Counted from the first letter of the stretch, positions 28,362-38,530 are shown. The stretch: DNA of 64,000 nt from Candidatus Mesenet endosymbiont of Agriotes lineatus (GCF_964019585.1 NZ_OZ026454.1:1054001-1118000), one strand, 5' to 3'. Numbers and translations: made by a program. Notes: a model not told the origin generated them from the letters alone.

Positions 28362-28964
28362 ATGAACCTAAAAATAAAAGTAACGATAAAATTATTTTGC
28401 TATTTACTTGTTTCTACAGTTTTTGTTGCAATGTTGTCTTTAGGTAACGCTTACAATAAGAAATTGAAGCTTTTAAATAAAAGTATAGCAAGGAAAAACA
28501 AAATTATCAGCTCACAAATAATAGATATACAAAAAAAAGAAGCAGTATTAGTCTCTAATTTAGATTTATGGAAGAGAATTTCTTCTACAAAGATGCATAA
28601 TAGCAAATATATTACTAATCTTAATAATTTAATAAATAAGTTACATAAGAGTTATAAAATATTAAATCCAGAGATATTAATTTCTATGCCACAGGAAGCT
28701 AAAACTTTTTATAATGATAAGTACATTAAAGTCATAAAGAGCGAGATTAACTTGCACTTTGGCTCAGTAAGTGATAAAAATGTTTTTCTATTTATGAACG
28801 AGTTAAGTACATTGCCAGGTTATATTAAAATTAAGTCTTTTACTTTAGTGAAAGAAAAAGAAATTACACCTAAGATCATAGAGTATGCTGTAAATGGTAA
28901 TCTTATTTCGACGATCACAGGGCAGATTACTTTTGATTGGTATAGCTTATTGTATAAGACTTAA
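28362..28964 (+). CDS. GspM/PilO-like inner-membrane protein
   Basis: 200 residues. One N-terminal membrane helix (about 8-30, IKLFCYLLVSTVFVAMLSLG), then a coiled coil (35-65), then a compact alpha/beta domain. This is the layout of PilO and GspM, which pair with PilN/GspL. It follows the GspL/PilMN-like gene by 8 bp on the same strand, so the two are probably co-transcribed. No sequence motif is diagnostic. Its partner gene order (PilMN then PilO) is that of pilus and type II secretion operons. Confidence 0.5.
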   Translation: MNLKIKVTIKLFCYLLVSTVFVAMLSLGNAYNKKLKLLNKSIARKNKIISSQIIDIQKKEAVLVSNLDLWKRISSTKMHNSKYITNLNNLINKLHKSYKILNPEILISMPQEAKTFYNDKYIKVIKSEINLHFGSVSDKNVFLFMNELSTLPGYIKIKSFTLVKEKEITPKIIEYAVNGNLISTITGQITFDWYSLLYKT

Positions 28965-29056
28965 ACTAACTAAAGAATTTGATATTTAAATGCTAACTGT
29001 AGTTATTTAATATAAAAAAAACTATTATATTTTGTAGTAGTTGAAATATGATAAAT

Positions 29057-30064
29057 TTAAAATGCATCGTCCTGTTTCAGATTATGTACATTACTATCAA
29101 GCCCACCGTAACCAAGTTTTGTCAATGTTTTATCTGCTGCTGTGTAATCTAAAATTTCTTTTTTTACTAAATCATTAATTATATTATTAATATTTAGATT
29201 TGGTAGCTGTTTTATGTCAGCATTTATAATGTGATTTTTCATTACGGTATTTAATGGAAAAAGGTCATAAACAGCCAAGCTACCCAAACAATCTTTTTTT
29301 TTGATTAACACCTGAAACATTACAGCTGTTATATATTCTGACAATACACGTAGGGTGTTATTCTTATTAATTACCATTTTAGCTATAGCATCTTTAAAAG
29401 ATAAAGCACTTAAAGAAGCTATAACCAAAAAACCATCTTGTAAGCAGTTTATTGCAGTTTCTATTAATCTTTTATCGTCATCAATATCGTGAAAAAGTAT
29501 TATATCAGGAGATTTTCTTCTAATTTCTAAAGTTGTATTACAATAACTTATGAGGGATTTATCAGACTTTACTCCGAGCTCATGTTTTTTATCAAATATT
29601 AGAATGTGCTTATTTTGAATTTGATTCAATATATGTAATGCAGTTATAGTTTTTCCACTATTTATGGGACCAGCAATTAACACAAGACCAACTTCTTTTC
29701 CGATTATTTGATAGAAATTCTCAGGTATATTTAATGATGTCGAGTTAGGTTTTAGTACGTGTATAACTATACTACTCTGATTAAAGCTATTACAAATATG
29801 CACGCGTAATCTGTTGTTTGCGTCAAAGTCAAATGTGAAATCCTTTGTTTCTTGGTCTGTTTCATTGCTTCCCTTTTTGCCTAGATCTTTTTCAAAAAGA
29901 ATGGTAATTATGTCTTTAATCTCTGTAGTAGATAAACTTGGTATTTGCAAAAAAATTATTTCATTGAATTCTCTAATAATAGGGGGGCTATTTTCAAAAA
30001 AATAGATGTCAGATACATTTTTGTTTTGTAAAATAATAGAAAGTAACTTGTCTAAATTTACCAT
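29057..30064 (-). CDS. PilT/GspE-like secretion ATPase, degenerate
   Basis: 335 residues with the layout of a secretion/retraction ATPase: N-terminal domain (NVSDIYFFENSPPIIRE, as in PilT), Walker A GPINSGKTITA and a RecA-like core. Key boxes are altered. The Walker B/Asp-box area reads PDIILFHDIDDDKRLIETA, where family members have PDVILVGEMRD, and the His-box reads VIASLSALS instead of FATLHT. So nucleotide binding may persist while hydrolysis is doubtful. It faces the GspL/GspM-like pair tail to tail (92 bp between stops), suggesting one functional set. Confidence 0.65.
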   Translation of the reverse strand: MVNLDKLLSIILQNKNVSDIYFFENSPPIIREFNEIIFLQIPSLSTTEIKDIITILFEKDLGKKGSNETDQETKDFTFDFDANNRLRVHICNSFNQSSIVIHVLKPNSTSLNIPENFYQIIGKEVGLVLIAGPINSGKTITALHILNQIQNKHILIFDKKHELGVKSDKSLISYCNTTLEIRRKSPDIILFHDIDDDKRLIETAINCLQDGFLVIASLSALSFKDAIAKMVINKNNTLRVLSEYITAVMFQVLIKKKDCLGSLAVYDLFPLNTVMKNHIINADIKQLPNLNINNIINDLVKKEILDYTAADKTLTKLGYGGLDSNVHNLKQDDAF

Positions 30065-30363
30065 GCAATATAAAGTTATTTTGTTTCTAACATTTAAACT
30101 AAGGTCAAAAACATAAAAAATTGTAAAAATGGTCCTATTATACCAAATAGCTTGACTGCTTTTATTAAAAAATAACGTTTTTTAGTTATAAATAAAATTA
30201 TATCATTTATATATTATCTTGATTATGTGAGTAAATTATATTGTACTGGTATTAGATTTGGTTAAATTAATTGGATAAGAGCACTATTTTACGTTTTAGA
30301 TTCTAAGTGTATGGTATGTAAAGTTGCATTTTGAATATAGAAGGGGAAGAAAAAGGTTATTTC

Positions 30364-31413
30364 ATGAGAAGTAATGTTTCTCTTATTAAAGAGACGTTAG
30401 TGGAATTTATGAGTACAGTATATAATCTAATTTTAAGTATAAAAAATACCTTAACTAAGCGGTATTATATTTTTTTTAAAGAGTTAAGGATATTTAACAA
30501 CAAGGTAGAGAATTTATTGAATACCAATATTGAATTAGGTCTATACCATTTTTACAAAAGTAATATATCCGAGGCAAAATTTCGCTTTTTACTAATCAAC
30601 ATCTTTTTCCGTAATTTATCAGTATTGCAATATAACATAGGTAGGTGTAATTTTGCTTCAGGTAATATAAGTAAGGCTTATGACAATTTTCTTAATCTCT
30701 TAAAAATAGATGCAAATCATGAAGAAGCACTATATTATATAAAAAAAATAAAGAATCCTAGTTCCATAGATTATATACCAGATAGTATTATTCAACAATA
30801 TTTTGACTATACTGGTGAGTATTTTATAGAACACTGGCTAGTTGCAAAACAGTATAGGGGTTATGAGTTTGTGTACATGCTGATTAAAAAGTTTATGAAT
30901 GATAGACTACTGCAATTAAATATTTTAGATCTTGGTTGTGGTACTGGTGTATGCGGACAATTTTTAAAAGTGTACGGTATTGGTAATTATATTGTTGGGA
31001 TTGATATATCAAATAGAATGCTTAACATTGCACGTGGTTGTTTTGTTAATGGTACTCTAGTCTATAATGAGCTGATTAACATAGAGATGAAAGCATTTCT
31101 TAAAAAAGATCAAGATTTAAGATATGATGTAATACTTCTAATTGAAGTATTAAACTATGTAGGAAATTTTGCATCTATTTTAGAGCGAGCAGGCAATTTG
31201 CTGAACAAGAATGGTGTTATTATATGCTCAGTGAGAAAAAAAAGTGGTGTGGGGTTTGAGTTTGTAAATGAGGGAGATTTTTTCCGTCATTCAGAAGAAT
31301 ATGTAAGATCTATAGTGTTAAATACTAATATGAAAATAAGCTGTATGAGTTACTGTAAAATGTATGGTAATCAAGTTGATGGTATATTATTTGTAATACA
31401 GTTAAAGAATTAG
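30364..31413 (+). CDS. TPR-containing SAM-dependent methyltransferase
   Basis: About 349 residues. Residues 55-125 form TPR-like helices (GLYHFYKSNISEAKFRFL and NFASGNISKAYDNFLNLL). A class I methyltransferase domain follows with motif ILDLGCGTGVCGQFL and GIDISNRMLNIAR. Substrate unknown; similar TPR-methyltransferase fusions occur in alphaproteobacteria. A TTG-initiated extension to 30331 is possible, but the ATG at 30364 has AAAGG upstream at suitable spacing and is preferred. Stands 300 bp from the divergent PilT-like gene; that gap shows no clear feature. Confidence 0.78.
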   Translation: MRSNVSLIKETLVEFMSTVYNLILSIKNTLTKRYYIFFKELRIFNNKVENLLNTNIELGLYHFYKSNISEAKFRFLLINIFFRNLSVLQYNIGRCNFASGNISKAYDNFLNLLKIDANHEEALYYIKKIKNPSSIDYIPDSIIQQYFDYTGEYFIEHWLVAKQYRGYEFVYMLIKKFMNDRLLQLNILDLGCGTGVCGQFLKVYGIGNYIVGIDISNRMLNIARGCFVNGTLVYNELINIEMKAFLKKDQDLRYDVILLIEVLNYVGNFASILERAGNLLNKNGVIICSVRKKSGVGFEFVNEGDFFRHSEEYVRSIVLNTNMKISCMSYCKMYGNQVDGILFVIQLKN

Positions 31414-31503
31414 GGAATTAATAGTTTATTAATATTAAAGAAATTGTAGTACTATATACATTTATATAGTTTATTAAGTTTACTAAAAAGTAGAGGAGTT
31501 TTT

Positions 31504-33303
31504 ATGTCTTTAGTTACTGTTAGCCATGATAGAAGTAGCAATCTGACTAATTTTAGTAAAGCAGTACTATCAGATAGATATTTAATTGGAAATGAGGATT
31601 ATCAAGATTTATTTGCTCGTGTATCTGCCTATTATGCAGACAACTTAGCTCACGCAGAAAGGCTTTATGATTATATTAGCAATCTTTGGTTTATGCCTTC
31701 AACGCCAATTTTAAGTAATGGTGGGACAGACAGAGGACTTCCTATCTCTTGCTTTTTAAATGAAACTGAAGATAGTTTAAAGGGAATAGTAGATTTGTGG
31801 AACGAAAACGTATGGCTTGCTGCTCGTGGTGGTGGAATAGGTAGTTATTGGGGAAATTTACGTTCAATTGGAGAAAAAGTAAAAAATAGTGGTAAGACAT
31901 CTGGTATTATCCCATTTGTTGTTGTACAGAATGCTTTAACGCTTGCAATTAGTCAAGGTTCTTTGCGTAGAGGAAGCTCAGCAGTGTATTTACCTGTGTC
32001 TCATCCTGAAATAGAAGAGTTCTTAGATTTACGTAAACCTACAGGAGGAGACCCAAATCGCAAAGCATTAAACATCAATCATGGTGTTATAATTACTGAT
32101 AAGTTCATGCAAGCTGTTGAAAACGATGAAAATTGGGAATTGGTTACTCCTAGTAATCAAGATGGTAATCGAGTAGTTGCAACTATAAGAGCACGTGATT
32201 TATGGATTAGGATTTTAACAGCAAGAATTGAAACTGGAGAGCCATACATAATCTTTATTGATGCAGTGAATAAAGATAAACCACTCTCTTACAAAAAACT
32301 TAATCTTGATGTAAAGATGTCGAACTTATGTAGCGAAATTACTTTAGCGACAGGAAAAGATTACTTAGGTAAATCTCGCACAGCTGTTTGTTGCTTATCG
32401 TCACTCAATCTTGAGTATTTTGAAAAGTGGAAAGATAATCAATTATTTATTGAAGATATAATGCGTTTTCTTGATAATGTGCTTGAAGCTTTTATCAGTA
32501 AAGCTCCAAATGAGATGGAAAGAGCAAAATATTCTGCTATGCAGGAACGCAGTATTGGTATGGGTGTGATGGGTTTCCATTCGCTTCTGCAAAGTAAAAT
32601 GATACCGTTTGAATCGCTGGCAGCAAAGCAGTTAAATAAAGGAATATTTTCTCATTTAAAAAGACAAGTGGACGCCATATCTTACAAACTAGCATTAGAG
32701 AAAGGTCCATGTCCAGATGCTAAAGCAGCAAACCTTATGGAAAGGTTTACGCACAAACTTGCTATTGCTCCAACTGCTTCGATATCAATTATAGCTGGTA
32801 ATGCTTCTCCAGGGATAGAACCATATGCAGCCAATGTATTTACACAGAAAACTTTAACAGGTTCATTTACTGTAAGAAATAAATTCTTGCAAAGATTGCT
32901 AGCAAAAAAAGGCCAAGATAATGAAAAGATATGGTCTTTGGTATCAACCAATGAAGGTTCAGTAAAAAATTTGGATTTTCTCAGTGAAGAGGAAAAATTG
33001 GTATTTAAAACAGCTTATGAACTTGATCAACGTTGGGTTATAGAACATGCGGGCGATAGAACACCATATATATGTCAATCTCAATCTGTTAATCTCTTTC
33101 TTCCAGCTAATGTTCATAAACGTTACTTACACCAAACACATATGCTTGCTTGGAAAAAGGGATTAAAGAGCTTATATTATTGTCGTTCCCAATCGATGCA
33201 ACGTGCAGATAAAGTTTCACACGATGCTCTATCAGCAAAGGCAATCAGCAGTAAAAAACAACTAGTAGGTTTTGACTACAATGAATGTTTATCATGCCAA
33301 TAA
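31504..33303 (+). CDS. nrdA: Ribonucleoside-diphosphate reductase large (alpha) subunit
   Basis: Class I ribonucleotide reductase catalytic subunit, making dNDPs with NrdB (not in this window). It keeps the substrate loop MPSTPILSNGG, SCFLNETEDS with a catalytic-site cysteine, AVCCLSSLNLEYF, the APTASISIIAGNASPG phosphate-binding loop and the C-terminal redox pair CLSCQ. 599 residues is shorter than E. coli NrdA because the ATP-cone domain is absent at the N-terminus. SD AGAGGAG precedes ATG. It abuts ruvX (stop TAA immediately followed by ATG). Confidence 0.93.
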   Translation: MSLVTVSHDRSSNLTNFSKAVLSDRYLIGNEDYQDLFARVSAYYADNLAHAERLYDYISNLWFMPSTPILSNGGTDRGLPISCFLNETEDSLKGIVDLWNENVWLAARGGGIGSYWGNLRSIGEKVKNSGKTSGIIPFVVVQNALTLAISQGSLRRGSSAVYLPVSHPEIEEFLDLRKPTGGDPNRKALNINHGVIITDKFMQAVENDENWELVTPSNQDGNRVVATIRARDLWIRILTARIETGEPYIIFIDAVNKDKPLSYKKLNLDVKMSNLCSEITLATGKDYLGKSRTAVCCLSSLNLEYFEKWKDNQLFIEDIMRFLDNVLEAFISKAPNEMERAKYSAMQERSIGMGVMGFHSLLQSKMIPFESLAAKQLNKGIFSHLKRQVDAISYKLALEKGPCPDAKAANLMERFTHKLAIAPTASISIIAGNASPGIEPYAANVFTQKTLTGSFTVRNKFLQRLLAKKGQDNEKIWSLVSTNEGSVKNLDFLSEEEKLVFKTAYELDQRWVIEHAGDRTPYICQSQSVNLFLPANVHKRYLHQTHMLAWKKGLKSLYYCRSQSMQRADKVSHDALSAKAISSKKQLVGFDYNECLSCQ

Positions 33304-33768
33304 ATGCTTTGTGCTCAGCTGAAGGAGTTTGTTGAACTTATTCCTAAAGATAAGTGCATGATGTCTTTAGATTTGGGAGAAAAGAAAATAGGTATAGCAT
33401 TTAGTGATAGAACAAATCTGATTGCTACACCTCACAGCATTTATTACAGGCAAAATATAAGAAAGGATATTGATTTTTTAAACAGACTTTTTAAGGAAGG
33501 TGATGCCGGTTCTATGGTAGTTGGCTTGCCCATAGAATTAAAAGTTGGAGATAATCTATGGCACAAAACCATACTGAACTTTACTAATAAAATAGTAAAA
33601 AAACATAATATGATTGTGTATCTACAGGATGAAAGTCTTTCCACTATGGAAGCAACCGCAGCATTAATTGCTGCTGGTCTATCATACCAAAAATCCAAAA
33701 AGCTTAATGACAAAGTTTCAGCCTCAATAATATTGCAGCGAACACTAGATACAATCAATAAATTATAA
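33304..33768 (+). CDS. ruvX: Putative pre-16S rRNA nuclease / Holliday junction resolvase-like
   Basis: RuvX/YqgF RNase H-fold nuclease implicated in 16S rRNA 5' maturation. Motifs: SLDLGEKKIGIAFSD (catalytic Asp), VVGLPIEL and QDESLSTMEA (second acidic site). 154 residues matches. ATG lies directly after the nrdA stop, with no spacer, so the SD must lie in the nrdA coding end. Confidence 0.9.
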   Translation: MLCAQLKEFVELIPKDKCMMSLDLGEKKIGIAFSDRTNLIATPHSIYYRQNIRKDIDFLNRLFKEGDAGSMVVGLPIELKVGDNLWHKTILNFTNKIVKKHNMIVYLQDESLSTMEATAALIAAGLSYQKSKKLNDKVSASIILQRTLDTINKL

Positions 33769-33856
33769 CTATTTTAGTATAAATATTAATAATTTTATTT
33801 GAACAATACTAAAATTTTAACTATAATATTAAAATTAATAGTTAAAGAGTTAGTTA

Positions 33857-34879
33857 ATGAGTCTAATAAATTTAGTAAAAATAAAAAATAATAAAGTAGT
33901 GGAAGACTTCTTTTTAGGAAAAAGAGATTCGGTAATCATTGAAGAACAAAAGAAAAAAGATGTAGAAGGCAAAACTGCGCTGATGCATGCGGTAATAGAC
34001 GGTAATTTAGAAATGGTAAAGCTGTTATGTGAAAAAATCGATATTACAACTTTTAATGCTCAAGATAAAAGTGATATGACAGCAGTAATGCATGCTGCTA
34101 AGTTAGGGCACAGTGATATTTTAAAATTTTTTTATGATATACTTAAAAAATTAACTGATGATATAAATGAGCAAAATTTTTCGTATGTGACTAAAAATCG
34201 CCTGTCAGGTTTGAATGCATTAATGATAGCAATAGTCAACGGGCATGTAGATTGTCTAGAATTTTTGTATTGTAAGAAAGTACAGCATATTATTAACCAT
34301 CAAGATAATGAGGGTAGGACGGCAATAGTGTTAGCTCTTGCGGAGATAGCATTTAAAAATATGGGTGGGAGTAAAGAAGAAATTGAAAACGCTAAAAGTG
34401 TTTCAGATGAACTACTTAGGATTATTAAAGTTGTTTTTAATGAAAGAGATAAAAAATATTTAAATTCGAAATTTGATAATAAGCTAGATCTTACAATTCA
34501 GGATGAAGATAAGCTCAACATTTTTGCATATGCTAAAGAAGTTAAATGCGAGAAGGAATTGTTAGATTTTATTGCTTCTATCTCTATGGATGCAATTATT
34601 CCTGATCTGTCTGTCCGTAAATTATTAGGTAGTAATCAATCCTCAGAACACATCAAATGCTCTGAGGAAGATTTAACTGGTTGGGATATTTTTGACCAAG
34701 CTTCTACGGTTATTTTTGAAGGTGCTGTTAGTGATGACCCTATTACAAAAGTTAGTGTTAACGATATAAAGCAAATAAAAAAATGCAATAATAAAAAAGT
34801 TAAAGTTACGTTTAATAAACCGGGCAATATTGTAACTTCATGCGATATGCAGTTAACTCGGGTTAGAGATGGTATATAA
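33857..34879 (+). CDS. Small ankyrin-repeat protein
   Basis: 340 residues with about four ankyrin repeats in the first half (GKTALMHAVIDGNLEMVKLL, MTAVMHAAKLGHSDILKFF, LNALMIAIVNGHVDCLEFL, and a last partial one with GRTAIVLALAE). The second half is charged with no ankyrin motif. No signal peptide. Not preceded by the G-run leader seen in other accessory genes. Function unknown; ankyrin proteins in this lineage often contact host proteins. Confidence 0.82.
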   Translation: MSLINLVKIKNNKVVEDFFLGKRDSVIIEEQKKKDVEGKTALMHAVIDGNLEMVKLLCEKIDITTFNAQDKSDMTAVMHAAKLGHSDILKFFYDILKKLTDDINEQNFSYVTKNRLSGLNALMIAIVNGHVDCLEFLYCKKVQHIINHQDNEGRTAIVLALAEIAFKNMGGSKEEIENAKSVSDELLRIIKVVFNERDKKYLNSKFDNKLDLTIQDEDKLNIFAYAKEVKCEKELLDFIASISMDAIIPDLSVRKLLGSNQSSEHIKCSEEDLTGWDIFDQASTVIFEGAVSDDPITKVSVNDIKQIKKCNNKKVKVTFNKPGNIVTSCDMQLTRVRDGI

Positions 34880-35053
34880 AAGACACAGTTTTCCGTAAAA
34901 CCAGAGAGAGCCTTTAGTTGAATAGTAGTAAAAAGAGCAGTGAAGTAAGCATTACTCCAACGAGAGGGTGGTTATCTTTATAAAAGAAGAAGATGTATAT
35001 AACGTACATGAAGAAAAAGACAAATGCTTAGACTGTATTAAACAAGACTTGAT

Positions 35054-35741
35054 CTGACACTTAGAATAAGTAAGTTAAAAACAATATAAAAAAGGAGTGT
35101 TAGATATGAGTACAATACAAACAAAAACTAGGATTACTAGAAAACAACTAGGAAATGTGTCTCAAGCATATGGGATACTCAAATTTTATCGATTCAAAGA
35201 GTTATATGAAAATGGTAGGATGAGATTAGCAAGAAAAGTTGGCAAATAGAGTATCAGAAGATATAGAAATGGCAATATAGCTACAGAATTTCCAGCATAT
35301 GGACAAGAAAAAATGAGCTTAGAAGAAGAAATACCATAATTTCCGCTGAGATCTGTATGGCTGAGTTGAAACTTTCAAAAAGAGACTTAAAGCACTGGAA
35401 GCGAAAAGATGGAATAATTTTAACAGAATTGCAGCTTTAGAAAAAATTAAAGAACAAAGATGGTGAAATTGATACTCAGGTTATTTGGGTTCTCAAGATA
35501 CCTATTATGTAGGTAATATCAAGGACGAATCTACCAACAATTGATACTTATTCTTGTTGCCAAGCTTTACGTAGATAAAACAGCGATTATTACGTGTGCT
35601 TACAGATCGAGGTACAGAGTATTACGGTAAGCCAGAGCTATATTTGGGAATTGAAAATATCGATCATTCTAGAGCTAAACACCACAAGCTATGTGAAAGA
35701 TTTCATAGAACTATGCAAATTATCTTTAGAAATACAATTCT
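35054..35741 (+). mobile_element. Decayed IS481/IS3-like transposase gene
   Basis: Reading across broken frames gives N-terminal TRITRKQLGNVSQAYGI and LKFYRFKELYENG, central GYLGSQDTYYVGNIK-like text, then LTDRGTEYYGKPELYL, IENIDHSRA and ERFHRTMQ, the order of an IS481-type DDE integrase (HTH, D, D, E). Several stops and frameshifts. The start lies near TGACACTTAGAATAAG with SD AAAAGGAGTG before ATG at 35106. The 174 bases before it (34880-35053) contain no gene I can name. Confidence 0.75.
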
Positions 35742-36442
35742 TTAGAACATGTCTTGAAAAAGAAAAGAATACAATGAGGCAAGCAAAAAATAGGATGGGT
35801 GATATAAGTGACAAGGAATGGAAAATTTTAGAGCCACAAGTTGCACAAGGAGCGATAGAAGAAAGCACAATATCAGAATAATTATTAATGCGATGAGGTA
35901 TATAATGAGAGGTAGTGGAGAATGCTGCCAAAGGATTTTCCGCCATGGAAAACGGTGTATGATTATTTTCTCAGGTAATGGCAAATTGGAAATTAGTAAA
36001 AGTTGGCAAAAATAAAACACCTTCAGTAGGAATAGTTAATCAGTGAAAACAACTCAAAAAGGGGATCTAGAGGATATGATTCTGGCAAAAGGGTAGAAAC
36101 GTCATATTACAGTAGATAGTGCAAGCATTCAAGACCGCGAGGGAGCTTCAGATCTTTTGATAGAAGCAAAACAGAAAACACCCACATTACATTTGCTGAT
36201 CAAGGGTAACCTGAAAAATAGATGCTTAATCAAGACAGGATCACAATAGCCAAGAAAGCTGCTGATATTGTAGGATTTGAGGTTATACCGAAGCGTTGGA
36301 TTGTTGATTTGCTTGGCTCTCCAATTTTAGGCGTATGAGTAAGAGCATTCTCCCCTTACTTCAAAAACTAATATCCTCTTTAATATGATTACTGTTATGC
36401 CTGCTAAATTAACTACTTAAGTCCTTTCAAGACATGTTCTAA
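35742..36442 (+). mobile_element. Decayed IS5-like element with 18-bp terminal inverted repeats
   Basis: Both ends carry the perfect inverted pair TTAGAACATGTCTTGAAA (35742-35759) and its complement (36425-36442), so the boundaries are firm. Inside, broken frames give GDISDKEWKILEP, INAMRYIMRGSGEC, DFPPWKTVYDYF, RHITVDSASIQDREGASDLL and PKRWIVDLL, typical of IS5-family transposases. The 701-bp length suggests internal deletion. It abuts the IS481-like remnant whose frame it interrupts, so it probably inserted into it. A TA pair just inside both repeats could be the target duplication, but the palindrome makes this ambiguous. Confidence 0.82.
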
Positions 36443-36588
36443 TATATTAGCTGATACAAATATTCTTTTTAGAAAAATTAGCATTTAGCTAAAATAATTA
36501 ATTTCTTAAATTATAAAGTTTAATATTTTTATTGCACTAAAAATTAAGATACTATAAATTGTAAATATACTATTTTAATAGTTAGTGA

Positions 36589-36665
<77 letters not shown>

Positions 36666-36716
36666 TAATTTAGTACAATAATATTTTATCCTTTCAATAT
36701 TTCAGTTCTTTGCTTT

Positions 36717-37802
36717 CTAGAGGGCCTGGTCATTAATTTTTTGAATGCTATTTGGCTTAGTAGAAGCTTCTTCCACTGAGCTGCTTGGTGAGGATTGGTG
36801 TTGCTTTGTTAACTCTTCTAGTATACTGTTTATTTTAGCCAAGCAGTCTTTTTGTGACATGATTGCTTTCTCTAAGTTGCTATTTTCACGTTTTCTATTT
36901 AATTCATCTTCTAGAAATATATGGTTGCATATATCACTTTTTGCATCCTCTAATACTTGACTATAAGGCTTCAAACTTTTATTCATCTTATCAATTAAAA
37001 ATTGATACTCTGTGGTTAAATGATCTATAATTTCATGTATGCTTTGAGTATTAAGTGCACTTAGATTTGAGATTTTAGGAAAAATGGTTCTATACTCACT
37101 AAGTTTTCTTTGCAAATGTTCAACATCTTCATTAGCAAGATTACATACACACTCTATAAAAGACTGAATTTTTTTCCGATTAACATCGATACAATCTTTT
37201 TCCAAAAGTTTTTTGTGTATAAAGAAAGTGCAATAATTTTCAATATTGAGTTTTAAATGCGTATAAAATTTGTCTTTGTTTATACGTTTTTTTGCTAAAG
37301 TAGACATTATCTTCTCTACTACAATTTGACTAATCACACCAGTTGCACAAAGTTTCATCTCTTCTTCGAAGTAAGTGAACAATATTTCCTTGGTTGTGTT
37401 GTACTGAGTTTGTAATTTCTGTAAAATTAGTTGCTTATCTCTTTCCTGTTGCTCTTTACCTTTTTGTTCCCTATTTTCCTTATATTTTTTCTTGCACCTT
37501 TTTTCCTCCTGCTTTCCTTGTTTTGGTATTGCGCCAGTTTCCTTTGTAGGAAACTGTTCTGTGTTTGTTGAACTACTACTCGCTTTTTGTAGTTCTTTTT
37601 GCTTTAAATCTTTTAATTTTTGTTGTTCAAGCTTCTCCTGTTCTTGTTTTTGTTTATTCTCAACCTCTTTATTTACACTCTCATTCCAATTGATAAGGTC
37701 ACGACTTATTTTTACTCCATCTTTTCGTTCATATTCTTCAGGCCAACGTTTTTCTACTGAGTCTTCCCATTCACTTTGCATCACAAACTTATTTTTAAGC
37801 AT
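36717..37802 (-). CDS. Lineage-specific charged coiled-coil protein
   Basis: 361 residues without recognised family. Residues 45-135 are strongly charged (K/E/Q) and likely coiled coil, followed by helical segments 150-320 with scattered Cys, and a Ser-rich C-terminus. No signal peptide or membrane helix. Starts ATG with AATGGGGGCAATAT leader, another member of the G-run group. Function unknown; effector-like by composition only. Confidence 0.62.
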   Translation of the reverse strand: MLKNKFVMQSEWEDSVEKRWPEEYERKDGVKISRDLINWNESVNKEVENKQKQEQEKLEQQKLKDLKQKELQKASSSSTNTEQFPTKETGAIPKQGKQEEKRCKKKYKENREQKGKEQQERDKQLILQKLQTQYNTTKEILFTYFEEEMKLCATGVISQIVVEKIMSTLAKKRINKDKFYTHLKLNIENYCTFFIHKKLLEKDCIDVNRKKIQSFIECVCNLANEDVEHLQRKLSEYRTIFPKISNLSALNTQSIHEIIDHLTTEYQFLIDKMNKSLKPYSQVLEDAKSDICNHIFLEDELNRKRENSNLEKAIMSQKDCLAKINSILEELTKQHQSSPSSSVEEASTKPNSIQKINDQAL

Positions 37803-37966
37803 ATATTGCCCCCATTTAATTATTACTATATTAGTATATCTGATAATAAAAATCTGTCTTTATTAAGATATGTTGCGTTTGAACTATTTAAGATAAAAAG
37901 CCGTCAGTAAACTTTTTAAAAGAAATTTAATTTATAGTGTATATTAAATAAAATGAAGAGTTTTAA

Positions 37967-38530
37967 ATGCTTTTATACTGCGTATTTTTACTGTTAATTT
38001 TGGCCTTTATCGTAATATTTAGCAAAAACTTTAATGTAAAATATGTTGTAACATGGCTGATAATTATTACATCTATTGCAACCATTTATGGTCTACATGA
38101 TGAAATATTAAATAGTAAATTTGCTACTGTATTTCTTCCATATAGAGGATATGTTGCAAAAGATGGCAGCCTTGAATTTAAACAATCGTCAAACGGACAT
38201 TTTTATATTCAAGCAGAAATTAATCAAAAAAATATCACTTTCTTGCTGGATACAGGAGCCACTGATACCGTGTTATCACTGAAAGATGCACAGAAAATTG
38301 GCGTTAACTTAAAAGAGATTAAAGATTTTAAAAGATATCAAACAGCAAATGGCACAGTACTAGCTGGATCAGTTGAAATTCCTAAAATAAAAATAGGAAG
38401 TTTTATAGTAAAAGATGTGAGAGTTAGTATAAATACATATCCTATATCTACCTCTTTGCTGGGAATGAATTTACTCAAACATTTTGACTTCACTATAAAA
38501 AATGGTAGATTGATAATATACCATGACTAA
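37967..38530 (+). CDS. Retropepsin-like aspartic protease, membrane-anchored
   Basis: 187 residues. Two N-terminal membrane helices (about 1-20 and 27-45), then a single-lobe aspartic protease domain with active-site FLLDTGATDTVLSL and the matching flap/hydrophobic pattern to TSLLGMNLLKHF. This is the bacterial clan AA TIGR02281 type; it needs a dimer. Related to Rickettsia APRc, but substrate here is unknown. It overlaps the pepP start by 8 bp, suggesting co-translation. Confidence 0.83.
   Translation: MLLYCVFLLLILAFIVIFSKNFNVKYVVTWLIIITSIATIYGLHDEILNSKFATVFLPYRGYVAKDGSLEFKQSSNGHFYIQAEINQKNITFLLDTGATDTVLSLKDAQKIGVNLKEIKDFKRYQTANGTVLAGSVEIPKIKIGSFIVKDVRVSINTYPISTSLLGMNLLKHFDFTIKNGRLIIYHD

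Noticed and set aside
34880-35053. Spacer after the small ankyrin gene as a further transposase piece
   Set aside because: No reading in any frame gave a recognisable transposase block.
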